Origin: Coccinella septempunctata
Lineage: Eukaryota; Arthropoda; Insecta; Coleoptera; Coccinellidae
Assembly (NCBI RefSeq): GCF_907165205.1
Contig: NC_058193.1
Span: 19,853,521-19,917,520, forward strand
Reading direction: 5' to 3'
DNA length: 64,000 nucleotides
Shown here: positions 29,201-38,239 of the stretch, piece after piece
Layout: each line of letters opens with the position of its first letter
Position numbering within the stretch: the first letter of the stretch is position 1
Notes under the pieces: model-generated
The model's input: only the letters and a program-made list of their open reading frames with translations
Told to the model about the DNA's origin: nothing
The model's database searches: none
Position numbers and translations under genes: made by a program

Positions 29201-32200
29201 TCATAAAGCTCCTGGGGTCCAGCACACTTTGTTTTTTGAATAAATCGTTATCAATTGGTTCTGAAACGCCTAGTTCTAGTTCATTCCGTAATGCAATAAT
29301 TTGGGTTAATATTCATCGAGACAGTAAACGTTAAAATATAAAAAGAGAAATTTTTCATTCCACTGTCTGTAGCTTGTTCAGAATATTGGGATCTTGTACG
29401 AAATGGGAGAAAAACATTGAATGAAGAAGCTGAACGTGTATCAGTGGAGTTGAAAATCGAACTTATATAGTAACATAGTTAGAAAGCGCAACAGGTCTGC
29501 ATGAAAATTTTGAAGTTTCAGATCTCTAACTTCAAGGACAAAAATGTTATGAGAACTCTTCGAAATCATCAAAAATCTCATTTTTTGCTAATAACTCAAA
29601 AACGAAGAATAGTAGGAGGCTATATTTTTCACCATTCTTTGTTTCTCTGAAAAAGAGCTTGAAAATGTGTTATCCGTTTTCATCTAGCTCTTATAGTTCT
29701 CGTGATCCCCTCAGTAGGCAACGAATTTTGCCCACCCTATATCTGCAGCGGAAGAACCTTGACTTCGCGACTAAAGGCCCATCTACTCAACGAAGTGGCG
29801 TGAATGAGACTAAGGGGTTGTGTGATTTGAAATTTCGTGAATATTATTAATAAATTAATATATAGTCCATTCAAGAATGATTGACATCTCGGGTGGCTGT
29901 GGAAAATCGAATTTAAGTTGGTAATAGCCCATAAGTTCAGATTTTGTGTTACAGAATTCAGGTTGGTATTGTGAATAAACATTGATCTATAGACTTCTTA
30001 TAAGTGAATCCATGCACCTACCGACGGTTATTTGAATTTTGTACAGCTGTTTATGTTCTTAATTTAATCGTACGAATTGGAAAAATGGTTGTGTCAATTT
30101 TGAATGCTGATAAATATGCTGCAAATTTGAATATTTCTCATTTTCATATACTTTTCTAGGTTATATTAATATATTCCAGTTCTGTGACTGAAAGTACAGA
30201 AATTTACAGAAATCTTTCGTGATCAAATATTAAGCTGCGCCTGGACTTTCAAGACCTACGTCAATCATTCTTGAATGGACTATACTTATTATGAATCGGT
30301 TTGGATGGAGGTTCAAATGTCAAAAATTTATATTTTTTATTTTTTTTAATCATATTTCTTAATACCAATAGTTATTTAACTATTGATACATTTTTCTCAA
30401 AATCAGCCGGTGAAGGTGCTTTTCGCTTTAGCTCTTCATTTGCTATCGCTCTTCATTTGGGATAGTTTCACTTCTTAAATACAGCTAACTGTAACAAATG
30501 AAAGCCGTCGGCAGTTTTTTATTAAAGGAAACTGATATTAGTATTTACATTTTTTGAAGGTCTATTCGATAGTGTAATATATCAAAGATTAAGGTATGTG
30601 GTGAATAATTATTTTCAATGATACAAAGTTCTAAATTTCCTTATTCTATCTTATATTGACACTTATTAGTTTGACTGTAAATCCTACTGTGAATATTTAA
30701 TACCGAAAGCAGTGTTCTAAGATGAAGAACTGTTTTTACAGGGAAATAATAAGCTCAGTTGTATAAGGCATAAATGTCGGAGCTAGTTTGAGATAAAATA
30801 TGGTACTTATCTATTTCTGTGTAGCACGGTCTTGTTGATTTGTGTATGCATACGCTCTCTAGAAGGTATAGCGCCGAATGATAGTTGTGAAGATATTCAA
30901 TATTTCAACTGTTCGGTATTTGTTTGTGTACGAAATTTATTTATATATTTCACGATTCCTAATAAATTTGAAAAAACCATAGTATTGATGATAATAAATA
31001 CCAGAAATATATTTAACTGGCCTTCCGTCCTATACCCTTAACATATACAACAAGACATACTCATGTTTCAATAAAAAAGTTTTCGAATTATTTTGAAACG
31101 AGCGTATACTGAAATAAGACACATACTAATGGATATTTGAATTTTTATTCCAATCACCAAGTAAGTTTCAAAAGAGGTATTATTAAAACACTTTACGAAA
31201 GAGCTAATTTAATTTAATCTACAACCGAAATTAGAAATAATAAAATTGACTTCATTGAAAATTTCCTTAGGGATAATCAATACCCGACAAATTTTATTGA
31301 AGAAACAATATTAAATTTAAAGAGAAAAATGACTAACCGAAATCATAATAATGATCAGCCAACAAACCGTCAAGAACAACCAAATTTATTGAACGTAATT
31401 CCTTATGTTAATGGCCTTTCAGGAAAAATAAGAAGAATCGGTTTCAAATTCAACATAAGAACTGTTTTTAAAACGCAAAATGATTTAAGATCTATATTAA
31501 CAAAAACTGAACCTTTGAACGAAAAACAAAAATAAATTTTTTTTATTTACAACATTCCCTGTATTTGTGGTAAAACTTATACAGGTGAAAAAGAAATAAG
31601 AAAACGCGAACATAAAAGTAATATTAAAAAAAGTGAAATTAATAGATCACAGATCGCAGATCATGTTTGTTCTTATACAGGAGACCACATGATGGATTGG
31701 AATAACACTAAAATTTTAATGACGGAGCCGTACCATTATAAACGAAAGATTAAAAAGTCTACGTGTATTTTATTGGATCAAAATAATAATTTGGCAAATT
31801 GTTCGGTAGGAATAGATCATATTTGGATCAATTTACTGAAGAAGGAACTGTCATCCGGTAATTTCAAAATTAAATGAATCAACGTTTCTATGCAGTCTCT
31901 GTTTTTATGTATTGACAATTAATGTCAAACAAAAGATACAATTCAGAAGATTTTCGAAAATTGATTTTCGTCTGATGAGGGAGTCTGATATGAACTCCGA
32001 AACGTAGCAATATAAAATTATAACTTCAAAGTTCTTTATTTTCAGTTCATTGTCAGGCAACAATTTTTTCTAGTTTATTTGCTCCTGACAAATTAGTGCA
32101 AGAATTTACGCAGGAGCAAATCCTCATAGAAAAAAAAGACATAAAACTCTGTTAAACAAAGAGGAAAAATTTTTCTTTTCTCTCTCAGAGTATCTGATGA

Positions 32201-32615
32201 ATGTAGGAAAGGTTTTGATGGAATGATTCCTCAAAATTTTAATGATAATTATTATTGAGTGCATATTGATTAGAGACTTCAAGTCAAGAGATGTGATTGA
32301 AAAGATTGAAAATTAAAATCATCCAATCAATTTATCATCTATCAATTAAATATTCCTGTAACTATGTTGAAATGTTTTGCAACTGCGAGATATTTCCAAA
32401 TTATTCAGGATGGTTATTTAACATCAAAACGAATCAGCTTCTTAGTTTGACCTAAATACCCAATATTTTATATAAAACAAAATATCTTAATAGGGGCAAA
32501 AGTTTCTTATAAATTTCAAGACGAAATCCTCAGCAGAAACTATTCAATATTCATTTACCTTCTTTCCATTTACGAAGAAAACCAAGGTACTGACCCCCTT
32601 AAATTGATCAATCAT
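5211..32615 (-). CDS. Xdh: Xanthine dehydrogenase, 12 exons, complete
   Basis: Oxidises hypoxanthine to xanthine and xanthine to uric acid with NAD+, in the cytosol as a homodimer. Minus-strand exons, 5' to 3': 32559-32615, 28660-28717, 25891-25987, 21545-22548, 18357-19621, 17356-17664, 9788-10125, 8168-8474, 7534-7807, 6881-7104, 5626-5793, 5211-5261. All junctions are GT/AG, phases agree, and the sum is 4152 nt (1383 residues plus stop). 2Fe-2S ligands: Cys48/53/56/78 and Cys118/121/153/155. An Asn/Gly-rich linker (about 173-240) precedes the FAD domain (VVGNTEIGVEMKFKN). Molybdenum-site residues Glu856, Arg934, Phe968, Phe1063 and Glu1315 match bovine Glu802, Arg880, Phe914, Phe1009 and Glu1261 with a constant offset of 54. 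Glu856 and Arg934 mark XDH rather than aldehyde oxidase, where these positions differ. The start is the ATG beginning MIDQFKGVSTLVFFVNGKK; the C-terminus ends FKPWNIEV, as the family does. Confidence 0.96.
8613..8770. mobile_element. Short hairpin MITE with GGCGTAGCCAGG ends
   Basis: GGGCGTAGCCAGG followed by eight G at the left is answered by a run of C and CCTGGCTACGCC at the right, with about 100 bp between. The sequence inside is AT-rich and non-coding. It sits in intron 7 of xanthine dehydrogenase, 139 bp before exon 8. The flanking GGCCCGGC repeats hint at the target. A related half (CTGCCTATGCC with C-rich run) is near 54490-54650. Superfamily uncertain, possibly hAT-derived. Confidence 0.6.
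10807..11520. mobile_element. Hairpin MITE, CAGGGTGTTCC family, 714 bp
   Basis: Starts CAGGGTGTTCC and ends CGCCCTG between TA dinucleotides. The arms share CACCATTGCCAACTCCGTTA and further inner blocks (AACCTCATGACTGTCC-type sequence near 11130 and 11210). It has no coding potential. Located in intron 6 of xanthine dehydrogenase. Confidence 0.8.
11563..12045. repeat. Inverted pair of Penelope-type terminal repeats
   Basis: A nearly perfect palindrome centred near 11842. Each arm carries the same block found downstream of the Penelope-like open frame at 31910-32120 (TTCATTGTCAGGCAACAATT, CTCCTGACAAATTAGTGCAA, TTTACGCAGGAGCAAAT). The left (minus) arm continues into a hammerhead core; the right arm starts just after it. 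The outermost 70 bp of each arm (TTTCACTCCCAATCTCTGA) is not shared with the copy at 31910, so the inversion duplicated flanking sequence as well. Lies in intron 6 of xanthine dehydrogenase. Confidence 0.75.
11731..11790 (-). ncRNA. Hammerhead ribozyme motif of Penelope type
   Basis: On the minus strand: CTGATGA (11784-11790), a perfect 7-bp stem II (GGAGTCT/AGACTCC), then GAAAC, then a stem III candidate CGTT/AACG closing at 11731-11734. Penelope-like elements are known to carry hammerheads in their terminal repeats, which fits the context. I could not find a convincing stem I partner by eye, so activity is uncertain. Confidence 0.6.
12046..14079. other. Intron 6 of Xdh, no recognisable feature
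   Basis: AT-rich sequence with no open frame of coding quality and no clear repeat boundary that I can define. The short open frames here lack splice context and conserved motifs. Confidence 0.5.
14080..14838. mobile_element. Hairpin MITE, CAGGGTGGGC family, 759 bp copy
   Basis: Same ends as the element at 2961 (CAGGGTGGGCAAA and GCCCACCCTG, TA on each side) and the same full-length inverted-repeat design, but a shorter and different interior. Arms share AACTCAAAAACAAAAGAAGATAG-like and AAAAGTGTTTGTATAA-like blocks. In intron 6 of xanthine dehydrogenase. Confidence 0.85.
14839..17355. other. Intron 6 of Xdh, distal part, no recognisable feature
   Basis: No coding exon, RNA gene or bounded mobile element recognised. 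Short fragments resemble MITE ends (for example ACAGGATGTTGCTTG near 15126) without a partner that I can find. Confidence 0.5.
20784..21003. mobile_element. MITE with GGCCCGGTACTTTCAC ends, 220 bp
   Basis: TTAAGGCCCGGTACTTTCAC at 20780-20799 is mirrored exactly at 20988-21007. If the flanking TTAA is the target duplication the element is 220 bp; a TA duplication would make it slightly longer. The inside has further inverted blocks (AATAAATTTATTCG). It lies in intron 4 of xanthine dehydrogenase and has no coding capacity. Confidence 0.75.
22549..23944. other. Intron 3 of Xdh, MITE-like debris
   Basis: Holds fragments such as ATACAGGATGTTACACAGCCACGTG (22622) and GTAACACGTGCTGAG (23158), plus GTGGCG / TACGCCAC half-sites, suggesting an old eroded foldback element. 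No open frame of coding quality. Confidence 0.4.
23945..24153. mobile_element. Short MITE with GCGGGTTTCATAAA ends, 209 bp
   Basis: GCGGGTTTCATAAA at the left is mirrored by TTTATGAAACCCGC at the right, and the arms extend imperfectly (TTGATC, ATCAACG). A related half, GGTTTCACAAAA followed by GATCAACGATTTGACAG, lies at 19870-19910. Non-coding, in intron 3 of xanthine dehydrogenase. Confidence 0.65.
24154..25890. other. Intron 3 of Xdh, no recognisable feature
   Basis: AT-rich sequence immediately before exon 3 on the plus-strand map. I see no coding, RNA or bounded repeat feature. Confidence 0.5.
27074..27656. mobile_element. Hairpin MITE, CAGGGTGGGC family, 583 bp copy
   Basis: CAGGGTGGGCAAAATTC at the left and a matching ACCCACCCTG end at the right, TA on both sides. 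The arms share ATAAGAGCTAGAAGAAAACGG, GAGAAACAAA and ACGAAGAATCGTAGG-like blocks around a short centre with a TAGAATCCACT element. Intron 2 of xanthine dehydrogenase. Confidence 0.85.
29500..29739. mobile_element. Single arm of the CAGGGTGGGC MITE family
   Basis: Closely matches the right arm of the element at 27074 (ATAACTCAAAAACGAAGAAT, TTTGTTTCTCTGAAAAAGAGCTT, TCTAGCTCTTATAGTTCTCG) and ends in GCCCACCCTAT, but no left arm precedes it. A truncated or half-deleted copy in intron 1 of xanthine dehydrogenase. Confidence 0.7.
31100..32120 (+). pseudogene. Penelope-like retroelement, 3' end (RT tail and GIY-YIG region)
   Basis: The conceptual product reads KTHTNGYLNFYSNHQVSF, the junction motif of Penelope-like reverse transcriptases, and later contains PYVNGLSGKIRRI and NIRTVFKTQNDLRSILTK, typical of the RT C-terminus. 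A frame change near 31535 is followed by YNIPCICGKTYTGEKEIRKR, the start of the GIY-YIG endonuclease domain, ending with a TGA about 31877. At least one internal stop and one frameshift make it a dead copy. The non-coding tail from 31910 carries a hammerhead core and the GCTCCTGACAAATTAGTGCA block also seen at 11563-12045. It lies in intron 1 of xanthine dehydrogenase, on the opposite strand. Confidence 0.8.
31972..32003 (+). ncRNA. Hammerhead ribozyme core of Penelope type
   Basis: CTGATGA (31972-31978), a stem II of GGAGT/ACTCC closing a CTGATATGA loop, and GAAAC (31999-32003) match the hammerhead core. It sits in the 3' non-coding tail of the Penelope-like element at the place expected for its terminal repeat. 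Stem II has fewer pairs than the copy at 11731-11790, and stem I is not evident, so cleavage is uncertain. Confidence 0.6.
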
Positions 32616-32654
32616 CTTCTGGATGATGCATATATAAACACCGAGATTAAAATG

Positions 32655-32659
32655 ACTGA
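32655..32659 (-). promoter_or_regulatory. Possible initiator of xanthine dehydrogenase
   Basis: On the minus strand this is TCAGT, the arthropod initiator core, about 40 nt before the ATG. A TATATGG-like stretch lies further up (about 32707-32716) but at roughly 50-55 bp is too far to be its TATA box. Weak evidence; the start site could be elsewhere. Confidence 0.2.
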
Positions 32660-33015
32660 ACTTTCTCACAGTATCCCACAATATGATTTTATTTCTCTGA
32701 TACACTCCATATAAACGTCCCCATTATGTATACATACGTAAATTGATAAGTAATTTTTATGAAAGACGATCCGAATTAGTTAATTTTATCTTTGTTTAAG
32801 AATCTCTTGACAATCAAGTTGATATACGCATTGTAACAATTTTGTTTACTCTAAAAGTTAGTTGGATAAACATAAACACAGAAAGAAGAGAACTGAATTT
32901 AAGGAAATAGGTGCATTCTGGATGAATTTGCGATCCGAAATAAATTTTTCCAAATATATGGTGTTTTGAGAAATTGAGTGCTTTTACTCTCATTTCGTGA
33001 ATGCGGGGTCTTCAA

Positions 33016-33800
33016 CCATGATTCCAATGAAATAGGAACAGAAAAAACATTTCATACTTTAGGAGTTCTGAGAATACATCCCTGAGATTCCGAGGACGAG
33101 CTTCATGTAAAAAAAACTTGGTTTGTGATATACAGGTGTTCGAAAATTCTTTGTCGTTTGACTTGATACAAAAACGGCAAAAAGTTGATTTTTTCAAATA
33201 GAACACTCTACTTTTTATTTGATATTTTCAGGGAAAATCGCAATATGCATCTAATGATGCATCATGTTTCCATACGAAAACCTCATGGTTTCGCATATAT
33301 AGTCAAATTTCTATGAAAGTGAGAGTTTTCAGAATGCCTTGCTAATCTAACATACACAATTCCTTGTATGAATGAGATAAATACCGTCAGTCAAGTTGTC
33401 AATGATTTTAGAAGCTAACGAAATTAACGTAGCAGAAATTCTACAATAGCAGCAGAAGTCGTACGCTGAAAACCCATTCATAGAAATTTGAGTTTTTCAC
33501 TGAAACCATGAGATTTTCATTTAAGAACAGGATACATGATTAGATGCGTATTTTCATTTTCTCTGAAAATATCAGATTAAAAGTAGGGTGGTCCATTTGA
33601 AAAAATTAACTTTTTGCCGTTCATGCAAATAATATATATGTGTAAATACGAAGAATTTTGAAACAGCTTGTATATCACAAACCAAGTTTGTTCTACACGA
33701 ATCTCATCCTCAGGATTTCCGTGACCTATACTAAAAATTTCAGCTTTCCAAAATATGAAATGTATTTTCTGTGCCTATTTCATCAGATATTATGTTTGAA
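33016..33800. mobile_element. Large degenerate hairpin element
   Basis: Blocks at 33016-33145 (CCAATGAAATAGGAACAGAA, ACATTTCATACTTT, CTTGGTTTGTGATATACA) return in reverse at 33660-33800; inner blocks ACCTCATGGTTTCGC and GAAACCATGAGATTTTC also pair. The element at 56717-57208 shares the GGTTTTTGATATACAAG block, so this is a family. Precise ends are not clear; sequence to about 33970 may belong to it. Confidence 0.65.
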
Positions 33801-34159
33801 GCGAGAACACTATTCATTATATTTCATTAGATCCATGCTTTCGGCAATTTTTTATGCAAAACCGTTAATATCTCAATCAATCAATGTCAAGAATAGTCCC
33901 ATTTGAAATAACGAAGTTTGTAGTATTTTTTTATATAAGCGGCAACGTCGCAACATTGAAAATATTTTAGGGAGTTCTTTTACAGTATGTGACACGCTGT
34001 ATATTAGAGCTCGAGTAACCGATGTACAAAAGTACAAATTTGACCCCAAATAAATCTCAGTGGTATTTGACGCAACTGTCAAGCATTCTTTATGTCATTC
34101 ATTCATTGCTGTATCCCGTTACCGGGAATAATTATACAAAAAGACATAAAAAAAAGAAC

Positions 34160-34550
34160 TAAAACTAAGGCTTATAATTCCTCAGGGCTAATTGCGACTG
34201 TGTGCCCTTCTGTGACTGAAGAGACCCAACCGTGACCTACAGATCCTTCCACACTCCGGTCATGGATAGTCACAAACCAGATCTGGTCGCCGCTGTATTC
34301 TTCTCGAGTCTCCATTATAACTGTGCACCTTCATTGTGACCTGTCTAACGCTAGTTGTTCCCAGTTATAATTGGCATTAACTGATTTTAGGGATTGATGT
34401 AGTGTATCCTTAAACCGCTTATACAGGCCTCCTGGTTTCCGGGCTCCCTCTGTCAATTCGCCATACAAGAGCTATTTTGGGGAGTCTTATGTCTTGCATC
34501 CTCAGAATGTGGCCGCTCCATCTGAGTCGGGCCCTCGTTACTTGAGTCTC
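34160..34550 (-). pseudogene. Non-LTR retrotransposon (LINE) 3' end, degenerate
   Basis: Read on the minus strand the sequence gives RARLRWSGHILRMQDIRLPK, the well-known C-terminal motif of jockey/CR1/RTE-type reverse transcriptase ORFs, then after a frameshift LYKRFKDTLHQSLK and YNWEQLALDRSQ. Stops and the frameshift show it is dead. The clade cannot be named from this much. No target duplication or tail found. Confidence 0.75.
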
Positions 34551-34840
34551 AATTGTTGTACAACTCGCGCGTTGCAAGACTTTTGCATTCGAAACTTTGT
34601 GGAACTATCTGATGTGCATTATCTGTCTTAGATAACGTTGTTGCGTATGTGAAGAATATTGGAAAGAAAAATGAAATGAAAGAATATTGGGATTCTTGGA
34701 CTAATTTTCTTTATTGTTCTTCAATCTAACTAAATGGACGATAACCCAAGAACAATTGGAAAGAAAGATATGTGTTTAAAATCTCATAAAAGGTTATCTA
34801 GTATTTTTAAATTAAAAATAGTCATGAAGTGAGGTAGGTG

Positions 34841-35082
34841 CTGTAATTGATACTACAGTGACTATATACCCTCACAGTGGCGACGACGTGTCATAAAACT
34901 GTCAAAAGTCCGCCATGTTTTGTCAAGGACGTTGACAAATAATCGCAGAAATAATAATATAGTTAGAAAATCTATGCAAATGACAGTCACTTTGACGTCC
35001 GACAAAACATGGCGGATCAACCAATAGAAAATGAGATAACCTATGTCGTCACTGTAATTGATACTACAGTGACTATATACCC
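34841..35082. repeat. Foldback unit between 31-bp direct repeats
   Basis: CTGTAATTGATACTACAGTG plus 11 more bases (31 in all) occurs identically at 34841-34871 and 35052-35082. Between them is a hairpin-forming unit whose arms share CAGTGGCGACGACG/GTCGTCACTG and CCGCCATGTTTTGTC/GACAAAACATGGCGG. A third partial copy, TGTAATTGATACCGC, is at 35105. Non-coding. Confidence 0.75.
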
Positions 35083-35189
35083 CCATTTAGGGGTATTTAG
35101 TCAATGTAATTGATACCGCTTTGAGGCGCCATCTTGCTACCTAGGCTGGATTTTGAACGCCGGAGACCATTATTAATTTAATTTCTGTT

Positions 35190-35345
35190 AGGTCTCTTAA
35201 CCGACCTGTAGAAGCCGAAAACATGATAGAAATACAAAATGAGGTTTTAAACCACGACACGTGTTTTGCTATCAAAATAGCATCTTCAGGTGCGTGAAGG
35301 TAACACGTGTCATGGTTTAGAAACTCATTTTGTGAAAATCGTGTA
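35190..35345. repeat. Short inverted repeat around CACGTGT
   Basis: ACAAAATGAGGTTTTAAACC with ACACGTGTT pairs with AACACGTGT and GGTTTAGAAACTCATTTTGT. Part of it (TGTCGTGGTTTAAGACTGAT, AATCTGTTTTAAGTTC) recurs at 55050-55105 inside another MITE, so this is probably a mobile-element fragment. Confidence 0.55.
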
Positions 35346-37371
35346 ATCTGTTTCAACTTCAATTATGTATCGGCCACATCTATTCAATACTTTTTTCATG
35401 AGTTATAAAATAAAACTAACTAGTACTTGTAGTCAAGGAATCACCTCCGGAAAATTTTCGAAATTATTTATATGAAACACTGTATATGTATTCCAAAAAC
35501 GACTACTTAAACCCTTAAATTTCTGCTTTTTCCATATATTTAAGACAATCATCAAAGGCGTTCTTCAAAATTTTGACGATTAGATATTCTCAAAATTCCT
35601 CCTATGTGAGAAATGCTGCATCGTGAAATATCCGAATATTTTTTGGCAACAATACAGTTTAAATATTTATCTCAAATATTAACTCAATGAATGACAGCAC
35701 AAAAAATCTTGGAGATGAAACGTCATTTATTTATCTCGAAAATGCGCTTTTCCCTCATGACCTTGAAGGCAGTTCGATCCATGTATACGTTGTGAACTCC
35801 ACTAAATTCAACTAAGTCCCATTCAATAGTAATTCGAGATTAATCTGATGACATGATCATGAAAAGTGGAAATATGTATTTAAGATGTCATAAAAACTGA
35901 GGAAACGAATTTTATATAAGATTTATATACAATGTGTTCAAGGTCAGGAATGAAGTCAAAAAACTATATAAATTTCTTCAAAACGGATGACATTTTTGAA
36001 AAAGCGGATACCGGTATGCATTTCGACAAATCTGCGACTTAAAAACTGCGTTCTAAAATATAGAATTTCCCATTTAAAAAAAACAACTCTCCTCTATAGG
36101 TATCTCGGAAACGGTAATTAATTTGTATGATTCTTTACGAGTATCACATAAAATATATGAATTACTGAAACAAATGTTTTCGAACATCTCGAACATAAAT
36201 AAATATTTAAAACAGCCATTTTTCTGAAACACCCTATAACTCGAGAATGAATTGAGATATCTCTGGATTCTCTGGTCTGTTACCTGATTATTTTGAAAAA
36301 AGAGATCTTTGAAGATTTTTTTCTTCAAGTCTTAGTTCCCGAGATGCTCTCAGTGAGCGTCGACTTTGGGACACCCTATATCTCCTCAACCTTGATCGAT
36401 ATAAATTAGTATTATTTTTTATAGAGGATGGTTCGAGAATTAGTTAACCCCTTGTTTTTAAGATCTGATGATACAAACATGATTGATATACAGGGTGAGT
36501 CTTCGACTCGTACAAATATTTTAACAGTAGATTCTTGAGGTCAAAAGAAACACTTTTTTCCCTTAATATTTTTTCCGAATCAGCTCGGTTTAAAAGAGAC
36601 AGGCTGTTAAAAAAACCTTAAAATTTTTTTATTTTCAGTTCTATCTCACAAACGTTTTATCGAATGAAATGATTTTTAAAATAAAGTTTTTCGAATATTT
36701 GAACGTGTTGTGAAATAAAAGTATTCTTCATATTTTTTCGTATTATTGCGTCGTTTTCGAGTAATTTGATGCTGATGAAAATAAAAAATATCTGTGAAAT
36801 TCAAAGAATTGGGTACTTCGACGGAATGCAACAATGTCACAGATTTAGCCAGTTATTCTGAAGGTAATTTCGTTTTTCCTGGGGTGTCACATCTCATTAT
36901 GAAATCTTAAAATGGCTTTATATTTTTATCAGGGCCGAATCGGAAAAAATGGTTTCGAACATTTTTGAGTAATCCACCCTGGAAATTCCCCCAGAGTATT
37001 TTCTTTCGGTTTCCCTTTTCTCGAGAAAGTCTTCCTAATTTTCTTCTTATCTTCCTATACCCCAATGGCCCCTTCGTTTCCTTTGATTTCCAATAGACCG
37101 CCTGAAACCCAGACTGAAAAAAATTTATTTTTCTTGGCTACTTTATTGAATTCTGTTCGGTACTCCCATATTGAAATCTGTGACATTGGAGCACGGCCAT
37201 AGTCAGTGCTCTGATAGTATCTTGACTGATTTTATCAGAATGGAGATCTGAAATTTTCTCTCGATATTTAAAGAATTTCAATACAATAGAGTTGATTCTT
37301 ACTAATTTGTCGTAAAGTATACCGATTCAAAGTGCAGATCTATATTAATAATAATATTAATATAACATTAA
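35346..37371. other. Gene-free, scattered MITE ends
   Basis: Contains unpaired ends such as ACACCCTATAACTCGAGAATG (36231) and TACAGGGTGAGTCTTCGACTCG (36490), but no bounded element or open frame of coding quality that I can support. Confidence 0.4.
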
Positions 37372-37610
37372 CGAGATGGAACGCCTGTACAAAGCGCTAG
37401 AGAGCCAATAAATTGGTTGAACTTGAAATTTTGTAACCATAGGCACCAACAGCCCTGTGTTCTCCAGATCTCACACCCATGGAGTTTTTCTATGGGGATG
37501 TTTGAAGAATAAAATTTATGAAACACGAATATCAAATTTGGAACAATTCAGAAATAGAACGGAAAACGCCATAACAGAAGTCATAAGAATTCACATTGGC
37601 AACGCTGTTT
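37372..37610 (+). pseudogene. Mariner-type transposase C-terminal remnant
   Basis: Shifting frames give DGTPVQSAREPINWLN, then SPDLTPMEFF, then FLWGCLKNKIYETRISNLEQ and NAITEVI. This is the order DGAPxH / SPDLTPxDFFLWG / LK found in insect mariner-like transposases. Two frameshifts and the lack of the N-terminal part show a dead relic. A TTTA microsatellite follows directly. Confidence 0.7.
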
Positions 37611-37634
37611 ATTTATTTATTTATTTATTTATTT
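37608..37634. repeat. (TTTA)n microsatellite
   Basis: Six to seven perfect copies of a TTTA unit directly after the transposase remnant. Confidence 0.9.
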
Positions 37635-38036
37635 ACGGTTTTATTACATGAATAAATATGTAATGAGGTACATTGTGCAAAATAATAACTTTTTACAAAA
37701 TAAAATTTACAGAATTTATAAAATTCCCAAAATGTAGACACCTAAATTAATTGAATTGTATGAGGATTGACACAAATTCCAAAGTTCCTTACGGAGATAT
37801 CAATATTAAATGCTTCAAGATTGTTTTACGAAACACTTTAATAGAAACTGTCCAGTCTAGATCTATTGATGCATTGAATTGATTCGCAAGTCGGAGCATG
37901 TTTACCGTAGGTGATCTCGAGATGTTAAATGTTTCAGAAGTTTCAGACTCTGTACACCCGTGTTAATGTGGATGCGTCTTCTCTCGTTGGCTTTGCCGAT
38001 GAGATTTTGCTGGTTGGCAAAGCCGCTCGGCACACA

Positions 38037-38239
38037 GCGGCATAATGTGGATGCAGCTTAACAAGAATGTGCCGACCGATGGCCTCGAGCGGATTTAGTT
38101 GCAATTCACAGATTACAGAGTAGAATGGTTGCAATTCGACCGACAAACCGCCAAATATATGTGGATGCACAGCCTTCTAAAGTACTCTATAGACCGATTG
38201 TTGTGTGGTTTTTCAAGCTGCATCCACATTATGCCGCAG
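38037..38239. repeat. Inverted repeat with GCGGCATAATGTGGATGCAG arms
   Basis: GCGGCATAATGTGGATGCAG at 38037 is answered by CTGCATCCACATTATGCCGC ending at 38239. Further copies of GTGGATGC (37970, 38161) and CGACCGAC/GCCGACCG blocks lie around it. Probably a foldback element; ends not fixed. Confidence 0.6.

Noticed and set aside
5211..32615. Aldehyde oxidase instead of xanthine dehydrogenase
   Set aside because: The positions equal to bovine Glu802 and Arg880 are Glu and Arg, and the FAD-domain signatures and C-terminus are of XDH type.
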